Program-made: the position numbers and the translations under genes
The notes under the pieces: generated by a model
Database searches by the model: none
The model's input: only the letters and a program-made list of their open reading frames with translations
What the model was told of the DNA's origin: nothing
Shown: one piece after another, positions 1 to 10,969 of the stretch
Layout: each line of letters begins with the position of its first letter
How positions within the stretch are numbered: position 1 is the stretch's first letter
Assembly: GCA_030760725.1 (NCBI GenBank)
Contig: JASWHV010000012.1
Span: 43,183,652 to 43,247,651 of the forward strand
DNA from: Neostapfia colusana
Lineage: Eukaryota > Streptophyta > Magnoliopsida > Poales > Poaceae
Reading direction: 5' to 3'
DNA: 64,000 nucleotides

Positions 1-2987
1 GTCGAGTTTAAGTCAGCCCAGCGAGCAACCGAACGGGCGGATTTGAACCATGCTGAAGGAGTAGCATTGGACAACATCCCAGTGGTTCAGGAATTTTTGG
101 ATGTGTTCCCAGAAGAACTTCCAGGTATGCCACCTGACCGGGACATCGAGTTTGCCATAGATTTGGTACCTGGAACTGCACCTATAGCTAAGAGACCATA
201 TAGGATGCCCGTCAACGAGTTAGTCGAACTCAAGAAGCAAATTCAAGAACAGTTGGAGAAGGGTTTTATCCGTCCAAGCTCGTCACCATGGGGAGATCCG
301 GTACTCTTCGTGGACAAGAAGGACGGAACCCAAAGAATGTGCGTGGACTACAGGTCTCTCAACGAGGTAACAATCAAGAATAAATACCCTCTGCCCCGTA
401 TAGAGGACCTGTTCGATCAAATGAAAGGAGCCCAAGTATTCTCCAAGATTGATCTTCGGTCGGGATATTTCCAGCTGAAAATTAAGCCCTCTGATATACC
501 TAAGACAGCCTTTCGGACACGGTATGGTTCATATGAATATACCGTTATGTCTTTTGGATTGACAAATGCACCCGCGTACTTCATGTACCTTATGAACAAG
601 GTTTTCATGGAGTACTTGGACAAGTTCGTCGTGGTTTTCATCGACGACATTATGGTGTATTCAAAGAGTGAGGAAGAACATGAAGAACATCTGAGATTGA
701 CCTTGCAGAAGTTGCGTGAGCATCAATTGTATGCCAAGCTCAACAAGTGTCAATTTTGGCTTAAGGAAATATCTTTCCTAGGCCACATCATCTCCAAGGA
801 AGGGGTATCAGTTGATCCTGGAAAGGTGAGAGATGTTCTAAAGTGGGACCAACCGAAGAGCGTGAGGGATATTCGAAGTTTCCTTGGGATGGCAGGATAC
901 TATCGGCGCTTCATTAAAGACTTCTCCAAGATAGCAAAACTTATGACGGAGTTGTTAATGAAGGGGAAAGTCTTTCAATGGACACAAGCCTGCCAAGAAA
1001 GTTTTGAGGAGCTCAAGAAAAGGCTAATCACAGCACCGGTTCTGGTATTGCCAGACGTAAGCAAGAGTTTTGACATATATTGTGACGCATCCAGACAAGG
1101 GCTCGGATGTGTACTCATGCAGGAAGGACAAGTGGTAGCCTATGCCTCACGACAATTAAAGAAGCACGAGCTTAATTATCCTACGCATGATTTGGAGTTA
1201 GCAGCAGTGGTGCATGCATTGAAGATTTGGAGACATTATATCCTTGGTCATCGATGTGAGATCTATACGGATCATAAAAGCCTCAAGTACATATTTACAC
1301 AAACGGACTTGAATTTGAGGCAACGTCGATGGTTAGAACTTATAAAAGATTATGATGTGGGAATCAACTACCACCCCGGAAAGGCCAATGTAGTAGCTGA
1401 CGCATTGAGCAGAAAGGGAGCATGCCACCAACTCACGGTTCGGGAGCTACCACCCGAACTACGTAAGGAGTTCGAACGGTTACACCTCGGATTCTTGAAT
1501 AACATGAAAATAATGGAGATCCACTCCTCATTGGAGCAAGAAATAAGAAAGGGACAAGCAACGGACGAGGGGATCAAGGAGATCAAGGAAAGAATCCGAC
1601 AAGGGATAGAGAAGGATTTCAAAGAGGATGAAAAGGGTACGCTTTGGCTAGGAAAAAGGATTTGTGTGCCAAACCTAAGACACCTTCGCGACATGATATT
1701 GAGGGAGGCACATGATTCACCCTATTCCATACACCCAGGGAGCACCAAAATGTACAAGGACTTGAAAACTTGCTATTGGTGGGATGGTATGAAGAGGGAT
1801 ATAGCCGAATACGTTGCCCTATGCGACACATGCCAACGGGTGAAAGCCGAACATCAAAAACCGCTGGATTGTTGCAACCGTTGAAAATACCTGAATGGAA
1901 ATGGGAGGACATCAGTATGGACTTCATCGTCGGATTGCCACGAACTCAGTCAGGATATGACTCCATCTGGGTCATTATGGACCGGTTAACGAAAACCGCC
2001 CATTTTCTTCCGGTAAAGACCAGTTACAACGTCGCACAATTGGCAGAATTGTACATGGAGCAGATCGTGTGCCGTCATGGAGTTCCGAAAAGGATAGTCT
2101 CAGATCGAGGTTCTCAGTTTACCTCTAGATTCTGGAGGAAGCTGCAGAAAGCCATGGGTACACGACTGGATTTTAGCTCCGCCTATCGCCCACAAACAGA
2201 TGGGCAAACCGAGAGGACGAACCAAATTTTGGAGGACATGCTGAGAGCTTGCGCCTTGAAATGTGGGCGTAGTTGGGATAGGAGTTTACCGTATGCCGAG
2301 TTCTCCTATAACAACAGCTATCAAGCTAGCTTGAAGATGTCGCCTTTCGAAGCCTTATATGGTAGACGGTGTAGAACGCCGCTGTTCTGGAACGAGACTG
2401 GAGAGAACCAGGTGTTTGGACCCGAAGTACTACAAGAGGCTGAAAAGCAAGTCCAAACGGTACGGGAAAACTTAAAGGCTGCTCAGTCACGACAGAAAGG
2501 CTATGCGGACAATAGGCGAAGGAAGTTGACTTTCAAAGTAGGAGACTTCGTATACCTTAAGGTATCGCCTATCCGAGGCCAACGACGTTTCAACATCAAA
2601 GGAAAACTAGCGCCTCGCTACATCGGACCCTTTAAGATTTTGGACAAGCGAGGAGAAGTAGCCTATCAACTAGAACTCCCAAACCACCTCTCCGACGTAC
2701 ATGACGTGTTTCATGTATCCCAGCTCAAGAAGTGCTTGAGAGTACCAGAGGAACAAGTGTCAATGGGAGAACTTGAACTTCAAGAGGACTTGACTTACGC
2801 AGAACACCCTGTCCGAATCTTGGACGTAAAGGAAAGGGTCACTCGAAACAAAGTGATTCGATGGTGCAAGGTACAATGGTGCCATCACACTGAAGCCGAA
2901 GCCACGTGGGAACGCGAAGAGGATATCAAGGCAGAATTTCCCCATCTATTTCCTACTAACGAATCTCGAGGACGAGATTCAATTTAA
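1..2987 (+). pseudogene. gypsy-1 upstream copy: Pol (RT, RNase H, integrase, chromodomain), frameshifted and 5'-cut by window edge
   Basis: This frame is open from base 1. It holds the RT linker, RT with the FIDDIMVYS catalytic block (about 630-665), RNase H (YCDAS near 1080, DALSR near 1405) and the integrase zinc-binding domain ending in CDTC (about 1822-1836). One base is missing at about 1861 compared with the downstream copy. This moves the rest of integrase to another frame, which stays open to 2987. That part carries the SMDFIVG, SDRGSQF and QTDGQTER blocks and a C-terminal chromodomain-like tail rich in W and E. The RT keeps the usual DLRSGYFQ motif, unlike the downstream copy. In the second-part integrase, an Arg replaces the His before PQTDGQTER. 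Gag and protease lie outside the window. Confidence 0.9.
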
Positions 2988-2997
2988 GGGGGGTAGA
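2986..2997 (+). promoter_or_regulatory. Polypurine tract of the upstream gypsy-1 copy
   Basis: AAGGGGGGTAGA lies just before the LTR start and overlaps the end of pol (TAA at 2985-2987). It is the expected plus-strand primer for reverse transcription. Confidence 0.85.
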
Positions 2998-3149
2998 TTT
3001 GTAACACCCTCATCTCGGGTGTCAGCATATGTTCATGCTTTATGAAGAAGAAAAACATTTTAAGAAAAGGAGGAACAGAGACAAGTATCAAAAGGATGGC
3101 CAACAAAGCTCTCCGAGAGCACCGAAGGCAATTTCCACGACCAGCAGAC

Positions 3150-3692
3150 CACGTGGCGTGTTCGGAGCTCATCCCCAAGAAAATGGGAGAGGTCCGCCGT
3201 TAAACTAGCTACGTGGCAGGCTCGGGGGTCACCTCCGCAATTGGAAAAAGGTTCGACCCTGTGGGACACGTGTTGCCCACGGAGCTAGCCTCAGCGGAAG
3301 AAGCGAAGGCATTTTTCGTAGGACACATGTCATCCTCGGAGCTAGTCCTCGCGAAAATCAGAGGACCCGTCACGCGGGATACGTGTCGATCTCGGAGCTT
3401 ATCTCAGAGAAGCCCGGATCTATCGAACACACGTCGCCACCGGAGCTTATCACCGGAAAGTCCGTCGCAGCTAAACACGTGTCGACCTCGGGGCATGTCC
3501 CTGAGGAAAGGAGAGCGGAAAGACCGGCGCCAACACGTGGCGTGCGTGGAGCTCACCTCCGAAGAAGAGGGAGGTCTCGCTCGTGACACGCGGCACAACC
3601 GGAGCTCGTCTCTGCGGGCGAGGAGATACCAGGCCCGGAGGACACGTGGAGCTTCCGGAGCTCATCACCACGAAGGTAACGAGCCTGGAGCG
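3150..3692 (+). promoter_or_regulatory. U3 tandem array of ten G-box/ABRE-like units
   Basis: About ten degenerate units of 48-60 bp start at 3150, 3210, 3267, 3324, 3380, 3428, 3476, 3534, 3587 and 3643. Each begins with CACGTG or a one- or two-base variant, often followed by GC or TC (the ABRE consensus ACGTGKC). A CGGAGCT-type block follows 7-10 bases later. Such motifs bind plant bZIP and bHLH factors. The array ends about 150 bp upstream of the TATA box, as expected of an enhancer. Role is inferred from sequence only. Confidence 0.7.
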
Positions 3693-3808
3693 GTTTTTTA
3701 CGCATGAAGATACCAGTACGCAACGGAAACCGATCTAAACTTCACAATGTTACCGAAGATAAGACGTCATGATCTAATAAAAATCTGGGTGAGACTCTTA
3801 TTCGGGAT

Positions 3809-3847
3809 CCAATCAGATTAGGACTCTTCTCTTACTGATTATAAATA
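3809..3847 (+). promoter_or_regulatory. Core promoter of gypsy-1 LTR 1 (CCAAT and TATA boxes)
   Basis: CCAAT at 3809-3813 lies 26 bp upstream of TATAAATA at 3840-3847. The transcription start would fall near 3870-3880. The same pair lies at 11777-11781 and 11808-11815 in LTR 2. Confidence 0.7.
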
Positions 3848-5824
3848 GAACCCAAAACCTCTGGCCGAAACCACGAACTTCTCTTTCAACTCCTGAGCCG
3901 ACGACTTAGAGCCCTAGCCCTAACTCGCCGAGCAAAACATCGCCGAAGCACAACAAGGGAGATCATCGGAGGAGAACCAAGCGGTCTGGGGGGGGGGGGA
4001 CTTCGAAGACAAGAAGAGCGTGAGGTAGGACTTCGATACCACCTTACGACATCATTGTGTTCATCTTTGCATCTGTTCTTCGATTCCTTTCGAACAGAAG
4101 CCTTTTCGTGGGCAGATCACTCGATGATCAGTTTGATCTAAAGACAAGATCATCGCTACGTCCACCTTTGATCCAAACACCTCTGCCCATGCAAGCCATG
4201 CAAGAAACAGATCAATCTAATAAAACTAATCATAGGATAGCATGCATGTGCATCACCGCATCTAGTTTAAGGTTTGAACATGATATTGATTGCTGTGAAT
4301 CTTGTATGCGCGTAAATCCTACATAGCAGGACAGATCCAGGAAGCTGTCTACGACGAGCTGCAGCAACAAGATTTTGAGAATCAAGAACAACCGGAACCG
4401 CAAGAACAAGGCAAGTGCTCCTTGACCATGTTGATCCTATATTTTGGGTAAAACTGTTTTGATTTGCGAAAAGGTGTGCGTACTGAGTCAAACATGATGG
4501 GAAACCCTTTTATAGGAGTTTACTAGTTTTGATTAAACCATCCTTGTCACCTGGGAAGTTTATGAGTCGGGTATGGTTTTTGCTTTATGCTTCGCTGAGT
4601 CCATGGGATTGGGAAGCGAGATACATGTGTCTAGCTAACTGCACTCGTAATGATAATGAGACAAACTGATGCTAATAATGGACATGGATCGGAGGGAGAT
4701 CTAGGCAAGCCTGGGTTTGTGAATGAGGTAGCATGAGATGGTGGTTTTGCTTGCCGTAGATCTAAGGACCGGTTCATGCATGCACATGCCAGGATAACAG
4801 TGCCACCACAAGGCCAAGTATGGGTGCGGCTTAGCTGAGTAATTAGGTAAGTTGCTAGAGTGTTATGGACTGTGGAAGGCGTGGGGAATGGGAGTCGAGA
4901 GAGGACTGCCCTGGGAACTGCATGGCACAAGAGGGGGGCCCGTGGGTGGGAGAATTGGAGATTCTAGCCTGCCGGTGAAACCTTAGTGAGTCCATACATC
5001 TAGTAACCCCTTTGTAAAGGCTATTTTGTGATCTCTTGACCATACACCGATGGATGTGTACTGGTATAATGGAGGTTCTGCAGTCGCCGACGGGTGACAA
5101 AATCACAAACTTGTGGGTAAAGAGGTGCAAACTCTGCAGAGTTATGAAAACTATCATGATAGCCGAGCTTACGGTCAAGAGCACCTGGCTAAACTGCCAT
5201 GATTAGATGGGATGTTTACTGGGATGGTTATTGAAATGGTTATTGGGAAGGTTCTTGGTTATGGATATTGATTATGGTTTGGTTTGGGGCTGTGGAGTCC
5301 GGGAGATGAGATGGTTGCATGACTGGTGGGTCATGACATGAGATTGGTCTCAGTGCGAGACAAGGTTGTTTTATGAGGAAAGATGGTAGCGAATACGAGG
5401 AGGTATTCGTGAGTATGAGTAAAGGATTGGTTAATGTTCGTATGGAACACGGGAAGTGATGGAGGTATGTTGATAATTTAATACATGCTGGGACTACATT
5501 CATCTAAAGTTAAGTTGTTGTTTTATCATGATTTTATAAATTTGTTTTTCTGCAAATAAGCCTTTTACACCTACCTTGTTTATGAGCTGCATATCATGTG
5601 TTATTCCCGCACTTGCTGAGTACATCATTGTGCTCAAACTTGCATTATTATTTCTTCATCAACAGCAAGAGAAGCCTACTATGAAGATCAAGTGGAACAT
5701 TATGGCGTGTGATCTGTTCTCAACCTTGCCTGTGGAGGGAGTAGAGATGGAACCACTTCTGCTTAGTTTTGCTTCCACATTAGTTTTTGCTTCCGCATTT
5801 AAATAAGGACTTCCGCTGCGTAGA

Positions 5825-5879
5825 AATAAAGACTTCCGCTGTGAGCATGAGTCCAAGACTCATGAGGTGTTGTAATAAA
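5825..5879 (+). terminator. Polyadenylation signals of gypsy-1 LTR 1
   Basis: AATAAA occurs at 5825-5830 and 5874-5879, about 2 kb after the TATA box and 130-190 bp before the LTR end. Both are placed to end transcripts in the 3' LTR and are present in LTR 2. Confidence 0.5.
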
Positions 5880-6010
5880 CTCTGTTATTCGTGGTAATAT
5901 ATAATCTGAATTCAGTTTGTGGAACGTATGTGTATGTGTGATGAACATCCTGGGCACACATATGCATTAGTTCTCGGTTCCGTGGTTTTCCACAGAATTG
6001 AGGGCGTCAC

Positions 6011-6122
6011 AGATTGGTATCAGAGCCACGGGTTGACAGTAGGTTACACGCCTAGATAGAAACCTTAGATTGGTATTAGGGTCACGGGTTAACAGCAAGT
6101 TACACCCCTAAATAGGAGTCAC
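6011..6122 (+). repeat. Tandem duplication (56-bp period) containing the gypsy-1 primer-binding site
   Basis: Unit 1 (from 6011) contains TGGTATCAGAGC at 6015-6026, complementary to the 3' end of initiator tRNA-Met as in most plant LTR elements. Unit 2 (from 6067) repeats the same stretch with changes, so its primer site is TGGTATTAGGGT and probably weaker. Similarity continues through CACGGGTT, ACAG, AGTTACAC and CCTA blocks. Confidence 0.75.
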
Positions 6123-6457
6123 AGGTAGCTAAGCCACGCTGACCAAAGGAAGCACCCTAGGGTGAATAGCCTAGATTTGGCCTTTAAAACCACTTTGACA
6201 TAGGAAACCATCCGTGAATAGGAGTTGAGTGGGCCCTTGTGATGAATATTTGTGACTATGTGCTTAGTGTGAGTGGTGGGACGTCTCAAAAACGTTGTCC
6301 ATATCCACACATAAGAAGAAGGAGGTGTGAGATGTTTCGGCACTTGCTCACATCCTCATAAGGACTAATATATATAGTCCAACTCACCTTGATGCATATA
6401 GTTGAAAGGACCTACCTAACCCTCTAACCTTCTATTCTATTTCGTTCTCTCTCACAG

Positions 6458-9400
6458 ATGGTGAGAGAAAACGCCAGCCGAAGGAACGTCCAGGAAGATG
6501 ACCACGAGGAAGTTCCTGCCAACCCCGGAGCTGGCGAAAACAACCTAGAAAGGTTGATGGCCATGCAAAACCAGCTTATGCAAACCATGATCCAAACTTT
6601 GGGTCAGTTGCAGGCCAACCAACACCCCGTTCCGGCACCACCGCCACCACCACCGCCGGCGCATAACAGGCTGGGAGAGTTCATGAGGACTCGACCACCC
6701 ACCTTTGCTCAAGCTAGTGATCCCATGGAGGCCGATGATTGGTTGAAATCCATGGAGAAGAAGTTTGCCATTGTTCAGTGCAACGACCGAGAGAAGGTTC
6801 TCTTTGCGTCGCACCAACTGATGGGAGCAGCTGCTGACTGGTGGGATGCCTTGAGCAACGCCCATGCCAACCCGGAGACAATCACTTGGACTGAGTTCAA
6901 GGAAAGTTTCCGCTCCCACTACATCCCTGTTGGCGTAATGATGCTCAAGAGGCAGGAGTTTGAAGGTCTCCGCCAAGGGCAGAAAAGTGTGAACGAATAC
7001 CTCAACAAGTTCATACAACTGTCCCGGTATGCCCCCGAAGATGTCAACTCAGATCAGAGGAAGCAGTACCTGTTCATGAGAGGGTTGAACAATGAGATCC
7101 AAGTTCAGCTCCTCAACAATGACTACGTAAGCTTCCAGAAGCTGGTTGATAAGACTATTGTGGTGGAAAACAAGATCCGGGAGATCGAGCGCGAGTGCAA
7201 AAGGAAGATCCCATACCAGCCCCAAGGGAGCAACGTACGACCTAGATACATGCCCCCTGCACCGCAGTATGGATCGACCACTCCTACGAACCGCCCTGGT
7301 CAGCCACCACAGCAACGGTTCGTTGCACCGGCACCTCGTGTGCCCATGCCTCCTGCACCCCGGCCTAACAATGGCGCTCTTGTTCAAAACCCCCGCCCCA
7401 ACGTACCTGCTGCCGTAGGCAACAGGGCATGCTTTGCATGCAGGGAAGTGGGCCACTTTGCTGACCAGTGCCCGAAGCGAGGCCCTGGACAGCAAGGTAA
7501 CGTGCCCAAGCAGAACCAGCGACCAAACAGAGGGGACAACCAAGGGAACCGTGGACCGCAGAACTATGCTCGTGGCCACGTTAACCATGTCACTGCTGAG
7601 GAAGCACAACAGGCTGAGGACGTCGCAATTGGTATGTTCCTTGCCAACTCCAACCCAGCCACCATTTTATTTGATTCCGGAGCATCACATTCCTTCATAT
7701 CATCCGAATATGTTACCAAACATCATCTACCCGTATCCCACTTAGAATGTGCTATGTTAGTTAATTCTCCCGGAGGAGAAATGAGGACTAATATAGTATG
7801 TCCTAAAGTAAGCCTTAAAATAAGGGGGGTAGACTTCCTTGCCAACCTTATTGTCTTGGACTTCCACGGAATTGACATCATACTCGGAATGGACTGGTTA
7901 AGCAAGCACAAAGGAGTAATCCAATGCGCCGAGAAAAGCGTGCAGTTGACAAACAAACACGGTATCCGTGTCGAGTTTAAGTCAGCCCAGCGAGCAACCG
8001 AACGGGCGGATTTGAACCATGCTGAAGGAGTAGCATTGGACAACATCCCAGTGGTTCAGGAATTTTCGGATGTGTTCCCAGAAGAACTTCCAGGTATGCC
8101 ACCTGACCGGGACATCGAGTTTGCCATAGATTTGGTACCTGGAACTGCACCTATAGCTAAGAGACCATATAGGATGCCCGTCAACGAGTTAGTCGAACTC
8201 AAGAAGCAAATTCAAGAACAGTTGGAGAAGGGTTTTATCCGTCCAAGCTCGTCACCATGGGGAGCTCCGGTACTCTTCGTGGACAAGAAGGACGGAACCC
8301 AAAGAATGTGCGTGGACTACAGGTCTCTCAACGAGGTAACAATCAAGAATAAATACCCTCTGCCCCGTATAGAGGACCTGTTCGATCAAATGAAAGGAGC
8401 CCAAGTATTCTCCAAGATTGATCTTCGGTCGGAATATTTCCAGCTGAAAATTAAGCCCTCTGATATACCTAAGACAGCCTTTCGGACACGGTATGGTTCA
8501 TATGAATATACCGTTATGTCTTTTGGATTGACGAATGCACCCGCGTACTTCATGTACCTTATGAACAAGGTTTTCATGGAGTACTTGGACAAGTTCGTCG
8601 TGGTTTTCATCGACGACATTATGGTGTATTCAAAGAGTGAGGAAGAACATGAAGAACATCTGAGATTGACCTTGCAGAAGTTGCGTGAGCATCAATTGTA
8701 TGCCAAGCTCAACAAGTGTCAATTTTGGCTTAAGGAAATATCTTTCCTAGGCCACATCATCTCCAAGGAAGGGGTATCGGTTGATCCTGGAAAGGTGAGA
8801 GATGTTCTAAAGTGGGACCAACCGAAGAGCGTGAGGGATATTCGAAGTTTCCTTGGGATGGCAGGATACTATCGGCGCTTCATTAAAGACTTCTCCAAGA
8901 TAGAAAAACCTATGACGGAGTTGTTAATGAAGGGGAAAGTCTTTCAATGGACACAAGCCTGCCAAGAAAGTTTTGAGGAGCTCAAGAAAAGGCTAACCAC
9001 AGCACCGGTTCTGGTATTGCCAGGCGTAAGCAAGAGTTTTGACATATATTGTGACGCATCCAGACAAGGCCTCGGATGTGTACTCATGCAGGAAGGACAA
9101 GTGGTAGCCTATGCCTCACGACAATTAAAGAAGCACGAGCTTAATTATCCTACGCATGATTTGGAGTTAGCAGCAGTGGTGCATGCATTGAAGATTTGGA
9201 GACATTATATCCTTGGTCATCGATGTGAGATCTATACGGATCATAAAAGCCTCAAGTACATATTTACACAAACGGACTTGAATTTGAGGCAACGTCGATG
9301 GTTAGAACTTATAAAAGATTATGATGTGGGAATCAACTACCACCCCGGGAAGGCCAATGTAGTAGCTGACGCATTGAGCAGAAAGGGAACATGCCACCAA

Positions 9401-10579
9401 CTCACGGTTCGGGAGCTACCACCCGAACTACGTAAGGAGTTCGAACGGTTACACCTCGGATTCTTGAATAACATGGAAATAATGGAGATCCACTCCTCAT
9501 TGGAGCAAGAAATAAGAAAGGGACGAGCAACGGACGAGGGGATCAAGGAGATCAAGGAAAGAATCCGACAAGGGATAGAGAAGGATTTCAAAGAGGATGA
9601 AAAGGGTACGCTTTGGCTAGGAAAAAGGATTTGTGTGCCAAACCTAAGACACCTTCCCGACATGATATTGAGGGAGGCACATGATTCACCCTATTCCATA
9701 CATCCAGGGAGCACCAAAATGTACAAGGACTTGAAAACTTGCTATTGGTGGGATGGTATGAAGAGGGATATAGCCGAATACGTTGCCCTATGCGACACAT
9801 GCCAACGGGTGAAAGCCGAACATCAAAAACCCGCTGGATTGTTGCAACCGTTGAAAATACCTGAATGGAAATGGGAGGACATCAGTATGGACTTCATCGT
9901 CGGATTGCCACGAACTCAGTCAGGATATGACTCCATCTGGGTCATTATGGACCGGTTAACGAAAACCGCCCATTTTCTTCCGGTAAAGACCAGTTACAAC
10001 GTCGCACAATTGGCAGAATTGTACATGGAGAAGATCGTGTGCCATCATGGAGTTCCGAAAAGGATAGTCTCAGATCGAGGTTCTCAGTTTACCTCTAGAT
10101 TCTGGAGGAAGCTGCAGAAAGCCATGGGTACACGACTGGATTTTAGCTCCGCCTATCACCCACAAACAGATGGGCAAACCGAGAGGACGAACCAAATTTT
10201 GGAGGACATGCTGAGAGCTTGCGCCTTGAAACGTGAGCGTAGTTGGGATAGGAGTTTACCGTATGCCGAGTTCTCCTATAACAACAGCTATCAAGCTAGC
10301 TTGAAGATGTCGCCTTTCGAAGCCTTATATGGCAGACGGTGTAGAACGCCGCTGTTCTGGAACGAGACTGGAGAGAACCAGGTGTTTGGACCCGAAGTAC
10401 TACAAGAGACTGAAAAGCAATTCCAAACGGTACGGGAAAACTTAAAGGCTGCTCAGTCACGACAGAAAGGCTATGCGGACAATAGGCGAAGGAAGTTGAC
10501 TTTCGAAGTAGGAGACTTCGTATACCTTAAGGTATCGCCTATCCGAGGCCAACGACGTTTCAACATCAAAGGCAACTAG
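6458..10579 (+). CDS. gypsy-1 downstream copy: Gag-Pol polyprotein, near-intact
   Basis: This single frame of 1373 codons encodes the capsid and the replication enzymes of the element. Gag covers about residues 1-345, with a proline run near 55-65 and a CCHC zinc knuckle at C325, C328, H333 and C338. The protease motif DSGAS is at 406-410. RT has FIDD with the Asp pair at 719-720, and RNase H has D866. The integrase zinc finger is H1075, H1082, C1112 and C1115, and its catalytic triad is D1145, D1206 and E1242 with the classical 35-residue spacing. Two defects are visible. Residue 659 is Glu where the upstream copy has the conserved Gly of DLRSGYFQ. A base loss near 10573 leads to a stop at 10577-10579. 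The start is chosen as the first ATG after a CAG at 6455-6457, 446 bp after the LTR. Confidence 0.93.
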   Translation: MVRENASRRNVQEDDHEEVPANPGAGENNLERLMAMQNQLMQTMIQTLGQLQANQHPVPAPPPPPPPAHNRLGEFMRTRPPTFAQASDPMEADDWLKSMEKKFAIVQCNDREKVLFASHQLMGAAADWWDALSNAHANPETITWTEFKESFRSHYIPVGVMMLKRQEFEGLRQGQKSVNEYLNKFIQLSRYAPEDVNSDQRKQYLFMRGLNNEIQVQLLNNDYVSFQKLVDKTIVVENKIREIERECKRKIPYQPQGSNVRPRYMPPAPQYGSTTPTNRPGQPPQQRFVAPAPRVPMPPAPRPNNGALVQNPRPNVPAAVGNRACFACREVGHFADQCPKRGPGQQGNVPKQNQRPNRGDNQGNRGPQNYARGHVNHVTAEEAQQAEDVAIGMFLANSNPATILFDSGASHSFISSEYVTKHHLPVSHLECAMLVNSPGGEMRTNIVCPKVSLKIRGVDFLANLIVLDFHGIDIILGMDWLSKHKGVIQCAEKSVQLTNKHGIRVEFKSAQRATERADLNHAEGVALDNIPVVQEFSDVFPEELPGMPPDRDIEFAIDLVPGTAPIAKRPYRMPVNELVELKKQIQEQLEKGFIRPSSSPWGAPVLFVDKKDGTQRMCVDYRSLNEVTIKNKYPLPRIEDLFDQMKGAQVFSKIDLRSEYFQLKIKPSDIPKTAFRTRYGSYEYTVMSFGLTNAPAYFMYLMNKVFMEYLDKFVVVFIDDIMVYSKSEEEHEEHLRLTLQKLREHQLYAKLNKCQFWLKEISFLGHIISKEGVSVDPGKVRDVLKWDQPKSVRDIRSFLGMAGYYRRFIKDFSKIEKPMTELLMKGKVFQWTQACQESFEELKKRLTTAPVLVLPGVSKSFDIYCDASRQGLGCVLMQEGQVVAYASRQLKKHELNYPTHDLELAAVVHALKIWRHYILGHRCEIYTDHKSLKYIFTQTDLNLRQRRWLELIKDYDVGINYHPGKANVVADALSRKGTCHQLTVRELPPELRKEFERLHLGFLNNMEIMEIHSSLEQEIRKGRATDEGIKEIKERIRQGIEKDFKEDEKGTLWLGKRICVPNLRHLPDMILREAHDSPYSIHPGSTKMYKDLKTCYWWDGMKRDIAEYVALCDTCQRVKAEHQKPAGLLQPLKIPEWKWEDISMDFIVGLPRTQSGYDSIWVIMDRLTKTAHFLPVKTSYNVAQLAELYMEKIVCHHGVPKRIVSDRGSQFTSRFWRKLQKAMGTRLDFSSAYHPQTDGQTERTNQILEDMLRACALKRERSWDRSLPYAEFSYNNSYQASLKMSPFEALYGRRCRTPLFWNETGENQVFGPEVLQETEKQFQTVRENLKAAQSRQKGYADNRRRKLTFEVGDFVYLKVSPIRGQRRFNIKGN

Positions 10580-10957
10580 CGCCTCGCTACATCGGACCCC
10601 TTTAAGATTTTGGACAAGCGAGGAGAAGTAGCCTATCAACTAGAACTCCCAAACCACCTCTTCGACGTACATGACGTGTTTCATGTATCCCAGCTCAAGA
10701 AGTGCTTGAGAGTACCAGAGGAACAAGTGTCAATGGAAGAACTTGAACTTCAAGAGGACTTGACTTACGCAGAACACCCTGTCCGAATCTTGGACGTAAA
10801 GGAAAGGGTCACTCGAAACAAAGTGATTCGATGGTGCAAGGTACAATGGTGCCATCACACTGAAGCCGAAGCCACGTGGGAACGCGAAGAGGATATCAAG
10901 GCAGAATTTTCCCATCTATTTCCTACTAACGAATCTCGAGGACGAGATTCAATTTAA
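10580..10957 (+). pseudogene. gypsy-1 downstream copy: displaced integrase C-terminus and chromodomain-like tail
   Basis: An extra C near 10600 restores the original frame after the stop, so the tail is open from about 10602 to the TAA at 10955-10957. It matches the upstream copy's C-terminus (about 2610-2987). It contains an HVSQLKKC block and a chromodomain-like module with conserved aromatic and acidic residues (ATWEREEDI). In chromoviruses this module is thought to direct integration into heterochromatin. It is separated from the enzyme by about 29 out-of-frame bases. Confidence 0.85.
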
Positions 10958-10967
10958 GGGGGGTAGA
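10956..10967 (+). promoter_or_regulatory. Polypurine tract of the downstream gypsy-1 copy
   Basis: AAGGGGGGTAGA lies just before LTR 2 and overlaps the end of the coding frame, exactly as at 2986-2997. Confidence 0.85.
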
Positions 10968-10969
10968 TT

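Larger units (their letters stand above)
3000..6011 (+). repeat. gypsy-1 LTR 1 (3012 bp), shared by both array members
   Basis: The LTR begins TGTAACACCC and ends GTCACA, and matches 10970-13973 almost base for base with scattered substitutions and small indels. It serves as the 3' LTR of the upstream copy and the 5' LTR of the downstream copy. U3 holds a G-box array (3150-3692), a CCAAT box and a TATA box. A long transcribed part of about 2 kb follows, with AATAAA signals near 5825 and 5874. A homopolymer of G near 3988-4000 is longer here than in LTR 2. A hairpin near 5617-5636 and another at 5933-5962 recur in other LTRs of the window. Confidence 0.93.

Noticed and set aside
3213..3707. 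Plus-strand open frame of about 164 codons in the gypsy-1 U3 (and its longer counterpart at 11183-11806)
   Set aside because: It covers the G-box array, has repetitive low-complexity sequence, changes length and frame between LTRs, and lies upstream of the TATA box.
6015..6026. tRNA gene at the primer-binding sites
   Set aside because: Only the short complement to a tRNA 3' end is present, with no cloverleaf sequence.
6545..7609. Long antisense open frames opposite the gypsy-1 Gag
   Set aside because: They mirror the codon pattern of the sense gene and show no known domain.
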